A stretch of 64,000 nucleotides of DNA from Frankia sp. AiPa1 (lineage in GTDB: Bacteria > Actinomycetota > Actinomycetes > Frankiales > Frankiaceae). Location: positions 62,001-126,000 of the forward strand of contig NZ_JALKFZ020000003.1 in assembly GCF_023243075.1 (NCBI RefSeq), written 5' to 3'. The notes under the pieces are model-generated. The model ran no database searches. It was given only the letters and a program-made list of their open reading frames with translations, and had not been told where the DNA came from. Of the stretch, positions 25,693-32,792 are shown piece by piece. The position numbers and the translations under genes were made by a program. Every line of letters begins with the position of its first letter. Within the stretch, counting starts at the first letter, position 1.

Positions 25693-28076
25693 GCCTCCAC
25701 CGCACCTTCGCGAGCGTCCTGACGCTGGGCGCGCCGGGCACCGAGCGGGACGACCTCGTCGGCGCCAAGGCGGCGGCGTTGGCGCGGCTCGTCGCGGCCG
25801 CGCCGGTTCCGCCCGGGTTCTGCGTCACGGCCCTCGACCCCCGCCGCGTGCCGGACCCGACGGTCGAGCGCGACATCCGGCGCGCCTACGAGTCGCTGGC
25901 CGGAGAGCGCACCCTCGCCGTGGCCGTGCGCTCGTCGGCGCTCGACGAGGACGGCGCGGCGGCCTCGTTCGCCGGCATTCACGACACCTTCCTCAACGTC
26001 GTCGGGGCGGACGACGTCGTCGCTGCCGTGTGGGAGTGCGCGCGCTCGGCGGTCGCCGACGTGGCGCTCGCGTACCGCGCCCGCCTCGGCGTGCCGGGCG
26101 AGGTGCGCATCGCCGTCCTGGTGCAGGTGATGGTGCCGGCGGACGTCTCGTTCGTGGCGTTCAGCAGCAACCCGCTGCCGAAGCAGGACGGCGTTGAGCT
26201 CGTCGTGAGCGCGGCGCGGGGACTCGGCGCGGTGATCGCCGACGGGACGGCGCGGCCTGACACGTACCTCCTGCTGCGCGACACGGGGGAGACGATCGAG
26301 CACCGTCGTGGCGATCAGTCCGTTCGCCTGGTCGCGTCGGCAGGTGGCGGCGTCGCGACCGAGCCGCTCCCGGCGCGCGAGCGCGCCGAACCCCCGCTCG
26401 ACTCCGGCGCCCTGCGCGAGGTCACCGACCTGGTGCTCCGCATCGAGCGTCTCGTCGGCCAGCCCGTCGACGTCGAGGGTGCCCGGGTCGGCGACTCGCT
26501 GTTCGTGTTGCAGGCCCGCCCCATCACCCGGACCACGCGCTTCCCGCTCGACGGCCTCGACGAGGAAGCCACCAGTTGGCTGCGTGAGGACATCCACTTC
26601 CCCGCCGTCGTGACGCCGATGGGGGGCGACTACGCCCGGCTCGGCATGTACGCGGGGCTGCGCCGCATGCAGGACGAGCTCGGCTGGACGAGCCGCGCCG
26701 ATGCCGTGGTGTTCAACGGAAGGGTGTACGTGCGCTGGCACTACATGTCGCCCGTGGACGAGTTGGACGAGGCACGCCGGCGGCTGGAGGCGGAGAACCT
26801 AGAGCGAGCTCGCACGGTGGTCGCGCGTTGGCACCGGACCGTCGTGCCACGGCTCCGGGCGATCTACGCCGAGATCGAGTGCCTCGACGTCGACGGTCCG
26901 CCCGGCGGGCAACGGGTCGCCGCGTGGCACGCCGTCTGGAACGTCATCGAGGAGGCGTGGTACTGGCACTTCGTCGTGCTCTACCCGTGCTTCGCCGGGG
27001 TGCGCCACCTGGCGGCGACCTGCCGCGACCTGTTCGGCGAGGAGACCGCCGCCAACGCGTGGCGGTTGACCGCCGGGCGGGTCGAGACGATGCACCAGGT
27101 GGAGGTCGACCTGTGGACGCTCGCCGAGATCCAGCGCGCGGCGGCTGCGCCGGACGCCGGCGAGGATCTCGCCAGGGCGCTCGATCGCTGCCTCGCCGCC
27201 CATGGTCACCTCGGCGCGGAGAGCGACGACCTCGCCGCGACCACGTGGGCCGACGAGCCGTCGCGGGTGCTCGCCGAGGCCCGGCGGATGGGCGCCACCG
27301 ACGTGCCGCCGGGCGATCGGCGGGCCGCGACGCTCGCCGCAGGCGACGCGTTCCTCGCCGAGCTGCGCGGGCGGGTCGCCGTCGAGGCGGACCGAACCCG
27401 CCTCGACGAGGCGGTCACGCTCGCCCGCGCCGTGTTCCCGCTCGTCGAGGACCACAACTACTGGCTCGACCGCATGCTCCACGCCACCACGCGGGCGGCG
27501 CTGTTGCGGGTGGGCGCGCGCTGCGTCGCCGACGAGGTGCTCGAGCGGGCCGACGATATCTGGTATCTCCACGTCGACGAGGTCGCCGACGTCATGGCCG
27601 GGCCGCAGGACCGCCGCGAGCTGGTTCGACGGCGTCGGGACGAGTGGCGCGGCTGGAGCCGCCTGATGCCGGCGGTCGGCCCGGTGGCAGCGGCCGCCGA
27701 AACGGAGGAGCGTGCCGGCGCAGTGCTGCCGGCCGTGTCGCCGCTCCGCGGGGTCGCCGCGTCGCCCGGCGTGGCGGTGGGTGTCGCCACGGTGGTGCGC
27801 ACGAGCGCGGACGCGGCGCGCGCGCCGGCCGGCGGCGTGCTGGTGTGCCCGAACACGAACATGTCGTGGGTCGCGCTGATGGCGCGCGCGGGCGGCCTCG
27901 TGACGAGTGCCGGCGGGGAGCTCAGCCATGGGGCGATCGTCGCCCGCGAGTTGGGCATCCCAGCGGTGGTGGGGGTGCGCGGCGCGCTCGACGCGATCGC
28001 CGATGGGATGCTGGTCGAGGTCGACGGCGTGGCCGGCGTGGTGCGAATTGTCGCCGGCGGAGATCACCAGGGGTGA
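25689..28076 (+). CDS. PEP-synthase-like phosphotransferase (rifampin phosphotransferase-type architecture)
   Basis: A 795-residue protein with an N-terminal PEP/pyruvate-binding ATP-grasp domain (GAKAAALARL, AVRSSALDEDGAAASFAG, DTFLNVVG, about residues 15-110), a long central domain (about 300-670), and a C-terminal swivelling His domain with GGELSHGAIVARELGIPAVV (phospho-accepting His about 746). This order (ATP-binding, substrate domain, phosphohistidine domain) is that of rifampin phosphotransferase and other dikinases acting on small molecules. It begins inside the stop of the CmlA copy (ATGA). It may phosphorylate the product for self-protection or activate an intermediate (inference). 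Its last 13 bp overlap the convergent gene. Confidence 0.8.
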   Translation: MSLHRTFASVLTLGAPGTERDDLVGAKAAALARLVAAAPVPPGFCVTALDPRRVPDPTVERDIRRAYESLAGERTLAVAVRSSALDEDGAAASFAGIHDTFLNVVGADDVVAAVWECARSAVADVALAYRARLGVPGEVRIAVLVQVMVPADVSFVAFSSNPLPKQDGVELVVSAARGLGAVIADGTARPDTYLLLRDTGETIEHRRGDQSVRLVASAGGGVATEPLPARERAEPPLDSGALREVTDLVLRIERLVGQPVDVEGARVGDSLFVLQARPITRTTRFPLDGLDEEATSWLREDIHFPAVVTPMGGDYARLGMYAGLRRMQDELGWTSRADAVVFNGRVYVRWHYMSPVDELDEARRRLEAENLERARTVVARWHRTVVPRLRAIYAEIECLDVDGPPGGQRVAAWHAVWNVIEEAWYWHFVVLYPCFAGVRHLAATCRDLFGEETAANAWRLTAGRVETMHQVEVDLWTLAEIQRAAAAPDAGEDLARALDRCLAAHGHLGAESDDLAATTWADEPSRVLAEARRMGATDVPPGDRRAATLAAGDAFLAELRGRVAVEADRTRLDEAVTLARAVFPLVEDHNYWLDRMLHATTRAALLRVGARCVADEVLERADDIWYLHVDEVADVMAGPQDRRELVRRRRDEWRGWSRLMPAVGPVAAAAETEERAGAVLPAVSPLRGVAASPGVAVGVATVVRTSADAARAPAGGVLVCPNTNMSWVALMARAGGLVTSAGGELSHGAIVARELGIPAVVGVRGALDAIADGMLVEVDGVAGVVRIVAGGDHQG

Positions 28077-29884
28077 CGGTCGCCGGGCGCCCCGGCGACT
28101 TGGACCATCCGCCTGGCGATGGCGAGCGTGCCGTTCACGACGGCGATCACGCTGAGCTGGTAGACGCCCTCGACGAGGTCGTCGGGGACGTCGACGGTGA
28201 GCGCCACGGTCGCCTCGCCGCCCGGGGCGAGGACGTCGCGTTGAGGCGGGCCGACGATGGCGTGGCCGCGCTTCCACATCTCGAGCACGGCGACGAGGTC
28301 GATGTGGCCGAACGCGTCGGCCGGGGCCCGCACGCGGCACGCCACCGGCAGTGCGCGGCCGGTGTGCGCTCCGACGGGTTGCCGTTCGAGCAGCACGCGA
28401 TGCCTGCCGTCGTCGTCGATGCCGCCGCCACAGGTCGCGCAGAGCGCTTCGACGCGGCGCACCTGGCCGCCGGAGGTCTCGAACACCTGCCGGGTCAGCG
28501 TTCCTTCCCCGCACGGGCACGGGCCGGCCGGTTCGAGCGAGCGCACCAGGTGCAGATAGGGAGACGAGCCGTACGAGTGCAACCGGCCGACCTCCGCCAC
28601 CATGTGGACGACGGCGTCGAGCAGCCGCCGCTGCCAGCCGTGCAACACCCGCCAGAGCGCCGCGCAGACCGCGTCGCCGACGGCCTCGTCGATCAGCACG
28701 CCGGCCGGGGCGCGCAGGGCGACATCGCCGCTGGCGAGCGTCCGGATCAGGCTCGGGGTGTCGGCCTGCAACCGCTCGATCGGTTCGGTCGAGCGGTCCG
28801 CGCCGGCCAGCGCCTGCCGGCAGTCCTCGAGGAAGAGCGTCCAGAACGGTCCGTTCGCGAGGTGCCCGGCAATGACACCGCGCACGGGCTGCCACGGCTC
28901 CTGGCCGAGCGCGTCGACCACCAGCTCCTGGGCGCCCGCCCCGGCGACCCATGCGTAGAGCGCGCCACCGCCGGCGCCCGCATGATGGACGCCGCGACAC
29001 CAACCGTCCGGGGACCGTCTCTGCAGGAGGAGGAAGGGCGCCGACTCCTCAAGCGTCATCTCCGCCCGCACGAGGGCACTCTCGGCGGGCAACGGCCCGA
29101 CGTCCGTCAGGTCGACGTGCCATCTGCGCCCGCCGTCGGCGAGGGGGACGGATCGGCAGGGCACCGGCACCGGCGGCGACCCCGTCAGAACCAGTTCGGG
29201 GTTGCCCAGCAACACGAACGGTCCGCTCGCGCCGGTTCCGGTTCCGGTTCCGGGCCCGGGCCCGCCGTGGCGACGGCGGCGGTCGTTGACGGCCCGGACG
29301 ACCTCACCGAGCGGTCGTCCGTCGGCGATCAGGGCCATCGTGAGCAGGTCGAGCTCGAGGACGCCCTGGTTCACGTCGGACGAGACGATCGTGGCCAGGC
29401 TCCGGGAGGCAGCGGCCTGGTGCGCAAGGCTCGACTCGGCGCGGAACCAGCTCGGGCCGAGCGGCATCAGCTCGCAGCCCGACAGCACCAGGACGGTCGC
29501 ATCGGTCTCCATGAGCGCGACCAGCCGTCGCCCGCCCAAGCTCGGTTGCCGGAAGCAGGTGCCGTCGTTGAAGCACGGCAGGACCGCCGGGCCGCGATCG
29601 TGGCTGCGTCCCGCCCGCGCGCACAGCACGGCGCCCGGGCCCAGCGAGGCGTCGAACGCGTTGGCGTGACCGTTCAGCAGGAGAACGTCGCACCGCGAGG
29701 TGAACAGCGCCCCGGGACGGTCTCGGCATGGCCGGATGCCGACGGCCCGGCGACATCGAACGGTGTGGCGTACGAGCCGGAGATGACCGCAGCCCGCCCG
29801 GTCGTCGGAGCGACCTGGACGAGCAGTGCCTTGAGGAGCGCGAAGCGAGCGAGTAACGGATCGGCGGCGACGACGAGGCCCCAT
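28064..29884 (-). CDS. Caspase-fold (gingipain/CHAT-like) cysteine peptidase-like protein, N-terminus frameshifted
   Basis: The conserved frame begins only near 29730. LLLNGHANAFD (candidate catalytic His, about 29660) and LVLSGCELMPLG (candidate catalytic Cys, about 29480) are spaced as in caspase-fold peptidases. GRPLGEVVRAVN and FVLLGNPELVL match the closing part of C25/CHAT domains. A Gly-Thr linker follows, then a helical region, a zinc-ribbon-like pair (CPCGEG ... CATCGGG) and an Ig-like C-terminus. The first 50 codons of the open frame (MGPRRRRRSV...) look non-coding; the true N-terminal sequence lies in the next frame. It may be a pseudogene or need a frameshift. It converges on the phosphotransferase gene, so its role in the cluster is unproven. 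Confidence 0.6.
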   Translation of the reverse strand: MGPRRRRRSVTRSLRAPQGTARPGRSDDRAGCGHLRLVRHTVRCRRAVGIRPCRDRPGALFTSRCDVLLLNGHANAFDASLGPGAVLCARAGRSHDRGPAVLPCFNDGTCFRQPSLGGRRLVALMETDATVLVLSGCELMPLGPSWFRAESSLAHQAAASRSLATIVSSDVNQGVLELDLLTMALIADGRPLGEVVRAVNDRRRRHGGPGPGTGTGTGASGPFVLLGNPELVLTGSPPVPVPCRSVPLADGGRRWHVDLTDVGPLPAESALVRAEMTLEESAPFLLLQRRSPDGWCRGVHHAGAGGGALYAWVAGAGAQELVVDALGQEPWQPVRGVIAGHLANGPFWTLFLEDCRQALAGADRSTEPIERLQADTPSLIRTLASGDVALRAPAGVLIDEAVGDAVCAALWRVLHGWQRRLLDAVVHMVAEVGRLHSYGSSPYLHLVRSLEPAGPCPCGEGTLTRQVFETSGGQVRRVEALCATCGGGIDDDGRHRVLLERQPVGAHTGRALPVACRVRAPADAFGHIDLVAVLEMWKRGHAIVGPPQRDVLAPGGEATVALTVDVPDDLVEGVYQLSVIAVVNGTLAIARRMVQVAGAPGDRHPW

Positions 29885-29925
29885 TCGACGCCGGCGCGGT
29901 CCAGCATGTCAACGCCGCCGCGCAA
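29674..29925 (-). pseudogene. Displaced N-terminal part of the caspase-fold gene
   Basis: This frame reads LDRAGVEWGLVVAADPLLAR, FALLKALLVQVAPTTG and AAVISGSYATPFDVAG, which looks like a real alpha/beta segment preceding the LLLNGHANAF block. After AETVPG it falls out of frame near 29715, where the other frame continues with ALFTSRCDVLLL. A one-base indel explains it. Upstream it is cut by the recombinase scrap starting near 29935, so the gene has also lost its start. Confidence 0.5.
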
Positions 29926-29934
29926 CTCCGTGCG

Positions 29935-30090
29935 CGGACCACACCGACTGGTCGGATGTCACCGCGGACGACGTCCGCGCGTGGCTCGTCTGCTGTCTTG
30001 ATCAGTACTCGGACAGCTACGCCAACAACCAGTGTGGGGCGCTGCAGCAGTTCTTCAAGTAGTACGCCGAGGAGGAAGAGGTCGGGGCCC
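29935..30090 (+). pseudogene. Tyrosine recombinase N-terminal fragment with internal stop
   Basis: The plus frame reads DWSDVTADDVRAWLV, LDQYSDSYANNQ and ALQQFFK-stop-YAEEEEV. This is the SAM-like core-binding domain of tyrosine recombinases of integrated elements, usually with Trp where the TAG stands. No catalytic domain follows. It cuts into the caspase-fold gene and marks the right edge of the NRPS cluster. Confidence 0.6.
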
Positions 30091-30168
30091 TGTTGCGTCC
30101 GGAGCAGGCGTTCGTCCTGGTGGTCGGGCATGATAGGTGATGAGTCGTACGGGGCGGCCGGGCGGCGC

Positions 30169-30753
30169 TCAACCGCTGAGGCAGACGGTCTTCACGTATT
30201 TGCGTAGCACCCAGCCGGTCAGGCTCTTGGCGGGGGCGGTCCCGTGCACCCAGCCGTTGCCTCCGGTCAGGCCATCGGAGTCAAACACATCTCCTCGGAC
30301 CAGGGCCGGCCCGACGGGCTGTGACCCCGCCAGGTAGGAATCGCGCACGGTAGCCGTCTCGCTGCAGACGATGAGACGCGTGGTCGAGCCGCCAGACGTC
30401 GAGGTCGGCGTGGGGGCGGCACCCGTCGGCGGGTGGGACGGTGGCTCGGCGCTGGCCTCTGGAGCTGGCCGCAGAGCGGGACCGGGGGCCGGATCAGACG
30501 ATTCGATGACCGGGCCTGCGGACGGCGCGGGTGACGATGCCAGGACGCGTCGCTCCTTGCGGGCCGGTGCGTCCAGCGGAGAGGCGCCGTCTGCGCCGAT
30601 GGTGAGGCGGTTAGGCGAGGGCGTTACCGAGGCTCGGCCGGCGGGCAGTGAGCGAGCTGCCCGTCCTTCTGCCTGTGACGACGACCGGTACGGTGACCAG
30701 CTCGGTCTCGCCGCCAGCAGCCCGGCCAGCGCGAGCACCACGGCCGCCGCCAC
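30169..30753 (-). CDS. Membrane-anchored SH3-like protein (C-terminal part of a frameshifted gene)
   Basis: A single hydrophobic segment (VAAAVVLALAGLLAA) is followed by a Pro/Ser/Ala-rich linker of about 110 residues and a compact Cys-flanked C-terminal domain (VCSETATVRDSYLAG, GDVFDSDGL, GWVHGTAP, GWVLRKYVKTVC). The domain has the spacing of a bacterial SH3 fold, usually a cell-wall or peptide binder outside the membrane. The only start in frame, GTG 30753, lies inside the hydrophobic segment and has no SD. Conserved-looking sequence continues upstream in this frame (TRSQFTADPPPPPASGRRAR) without a start, so the real N-terminus is probably in the frame of the next entry. Confidence 0.55.
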   Translation of the reverse strand: MAAAVVLALAGLLAARPSWSPYRSSSQAEGRAARSLPAGRASVTPSPNRLTIGADGASPLDAPARKERRVLASSPAPSAGPVIESSDPAPGPALRPAPEASAEPPSHPPTGAAPTPTSTSGGSTTRLIVCSETATVRDSYLAGSQPVGPALVRGDVFDSDGLTGGNGWVHGTAPAKSLTGWVLRKYVKTVCLSG

Positions 30754-30869
30754 AGACGCTGCGAGGACGACGTGCCTCGCCCGTCGCCCAGAGGCCGGTG
30801 GTGGGGGCGGGTCGGCAGTGAACTGGCTCCGCGTGGTGGACCCGTCCGGGTCGTCGGCCCGCGGCAGGA

Positions 30870-31060
30870 CGGTCGGCCCGCTCGGCCCGGGTCTCGTCGC
30901 GGGCTTGCGCGGCGCCGTCCCCGTCGGGTGCCCCCTCCCGCGCCATTGTCAGCGCGCCTTCGCCGCGGGCCGGGTGATGCGCGTGTGGCTCGGTCGAGGG
31001 TGTGGCCCGGCGGCACATCTGCGCGGCGAGGAAGCTCTGCTCTTCCGGCGGTCGAGCCAT
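30870..31060 (-). pseudogene. N-terminal part of the SH3-like gene in another frame
   Basis: ATG 31060 overlaps the preceding stop as TAATG and opens MARPPEEQSFLAAQM, then GALTMAREGAPDGDG and RAERADRPAAGR. The frame continues to 30611 but degenerates into Arg/Gly-rich text after about 30870, exactly where the -1/+1 frame gives ADDPDGSTTRSQF and the membrane segment. A single indel near 30870-30880 would join them into one protein of about 295 residues. Confidence 0.4.
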
Positions 31061-31428
31061 TACGGCCTTTCCCAGGGGGCATCGTCGCCCATCTTCCGGT
31101 AGTACCTGGCCAGGTGGTTCCTCACCCGGGTGATGTCGCCCGCTGGCAGGTCGACGCCGCCGCGAGAGCCCTGCATCACAGCCGCCGCGGCCATCACCCC
31201 GCGAGGGACGACCGTCAGCTCGCCGTCGATGACATCGGCGATGAGCAGTTTGTAGCCGGTGAAATCGTCCTTTTTCTCCTGGTCGTACCAGACGTGTGCC
31301 TCGCGGTACTTGCTGTTGGGGGTGTCCTGGGCGTGGGCCCAGCGCCGGATCCGCTTCTCGGCCGCCGCGCCGTTCCACGCGCGTTCGCGGTCGGCCAGGG
31401 GAAGATCCTTGAAGGGCGTGACGGACAT
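31060..31428 (-). CDS. Small phage-capsid-associated-type protein
   Basis: A 122-residue soluble protein: RIRRWAHAQD, EAHVWYDQEKKDDFTGYKL, IADVIDGELTVVPRGVMAAA, AVMQGSRGGVDLPAGD and VRNHLARYYRKMGDDAPW. This block (WYD...YKLPIADV...VPR.L.AAAAVLQGARGG.D...V...YY.KM) occurs in actinophage prohead-protease/capsid-region proteins and as stand-alone genes. ATG 31428 has GGAGG at 6 nt. Its stop overlaps the next ATG (TAATG). Function outside a phage is unknown; no other capsid genes are visible. Confidence 0.65.
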   Translation of the reverse strand: MSVTPFKDLPLADRERAWNGAAAEKRIRRWAHAQDTPNSKYREAHVWYDQEKKDDFTGYKLLIADVIDGELTVVPRGVMAAAAVMQGSRGGVDLPAGDITRVRNHLARYYRKMGDDAPWERP

Positions 31429-31968
31429 ACCAGCCTCCTCGCGGTCCGTTCCGCAACGTTTCGACCCGGGCTGTTCCCCCGCCTGCCCTGACAACACCTG
31501 CCCGCGGGCGGTGTCGGGAGCGTCCCGCCTCCTCCGATGCCGCGTGGACGATGCTCGGTACGCGGCATCTGGCGGTCGCCCGCGCGTTCACCGACGCCGG
31601 CGTGGACCGGTTGGTCCTGATGAACGCCGGCCCGGACCCGGACGGCCTCCTCGACGTCCGCCGCACGAGGTTGGCCTCGCCGCTGCGGAGCGGTCGCCGA
31701 AGACCGGCACGGCCGGGCCTGGACGCCCCGGGATAACTTTGCGTGACTTTCCGCAAATGGCTCCCGTTCGGGGTGAGGGCTCCCTAATCTGTTATCGGAC
31801 GGAGTTTCCGTCGAACGTCCGGGTGTGGTGTGCGCGCCCGTAGCGAACCCCTCTGCGTACAGCGGGAACTGTCGCCGTCCCGCCGTTTGCCTGGGAGCAG
31901 GCGCCGGGCGCCGGAGACGTGTGTCCCGTGTTTCATCCTGGCGGATCGCGGCTGTATGGGGAGACAAC
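31429..31968. other. Intergenic region upstream of the DUF6603 operon
   Basis: No intact gene. At 31551-31640 the plus frame reads FTDAGVDRLVLMNAGPDPDG, which resembles the end of an F420-dependent LLM oxidoreductase, a possible scrap. At 31738-31757 there is a short perfect hairpin (TTTGCG, 8-nt loop, CGCAAA), followed by a relatively AT-rich stretch (CCCTAATCTGTTATCGG, 31780s) that may be the promoter of the downstream genes. Confidence 0.4.
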
Positions 31969-31971
31969 GTG

Positions 31972-32673
31972 GTGTCGATGCGATGCAACCTGAAGTTGGA
32001 GGGCGGCCGGAACAGGCCAGGTCACCTGTTCCACCTACTCAACGACGTCACGATCTCCGGCGGGCCGGAACCGAGCAGTCTCATGTACCACCACATAGTT
32101 CCCTACAGCAAGCTGAGGGATTTCTGGAACAAGCTTGTCGAGAACGGCGACCTGGCGAAGCGCGAATTTCTCCTTCCCCTCCGAAAAATGATCGCGGAGG
32201 GGACTTATGTGGACATTCTGCATCCCGGTGGAACGCTCGTCGATGCTGATGCTCAGCAAGTCGTGGACCTGGCCAGGGATATCTACGTAGGCACCGTCTC
32301 CCATTCCCCGACAGTCCGGTCACGTCCCCCTGGATGGGATAATCTCATGAGCGTCTATGCCTGGCTTCCCGGGAACCTCTTTGTGGGACCTGCGGCGCGC
32401 TGTGACGACCCCAAAGACAAGCTTGACGACGCATCCTTCCGTCTGCGGCGCGCCACGGACGTGCGCTGCACAAGGCTTTCTGAAGCCAATACGAGGATTC
32501 TGGGCTACCTGGACGGCGGGCCTGGCCGAAATTCGCCCTCACCTGCTTCGAAGGCGCTGGGCAAGGTGGTCGAGTGCGCGAGGTTCCAGGATTTCGACGA
32601 CGCGGACTGGATATGGTTCCCCAACAAGAGCGGGCCGCAGGTCAAGGGGAAAGCGGCGAGCGGGCGGGGGTGA
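31972..32673 (+). CDS. Hypothetical protein with HHIVPYS motif, first gene of the DUF6603 operon
   Basis: I do not recognise a family. The 233-residue soluble protein carries MYHHIVPYSKLRDFWNKLV (about residues 35-55), reminiscent of the HH-x-V/I-P-x-S start of HNH-type or DUF proteins found beside toxin and tail loci, then LAKREFLLPLRKMIAEG, GWDNLMSVYAWLPGNLF, CDDPKDKLDD and FPNKSGPQVKGK. Base composition is less GC-rich than its neighbours. The start is GTG 31972 (or 31969), behind GGGGAG at 31958-31963; the frame is open further up without an SD. It precedes the giant genes by about 120 bp on the same strand. Confidence 0.65.
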   Translation: MSMRCNLKLEGGRNRPGHLFHLLNDVTISGGPEPSSLMYHHIVPYSKLRDFWNKLVENGDLAKREFLLPLRKMIAEGTYVDILHPGGTLVDADAQQVVDLARDIYVGTVSHSPTVRSRPPGWDNLMSVYAWLPGNLFVGPAARCDDPKDKLDDASFRLRRATDVRCTRLSEANTRILGYLDGGPGRNSPSPASKALGKVVECARFQDFDDADWIWFPNKSGPQVKGKAASGRG

Positions 32674-32792
32674 CGCCGTCCGTCGTTCCCGGTGCGGCGG
32701 TGGACGCGTCCCGTGCCCGTCGGGAGGCGTCAGGACGCGGTTGTCGAACGTGCTCTACTACGTGAAAGGCCCTGATCCGAGAAAGGGATTCA

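Noticed and set aside
26828..30001. 1057-codon plus-strand open frame
   Set aside because: A shadow frame across the phosphotransferase and the antisense of the caspase-fold gene; no domain sequence except the recombinase scrap, which is in another frame.
29950..30200. Right-hand att copy of the tRNA-Phe 3' end
   Set aside because: I looked for the T-arm/acceptor sequence near the tyrosine-recombinase scrap and did not see it; the two recombinase remnants may come from different events.
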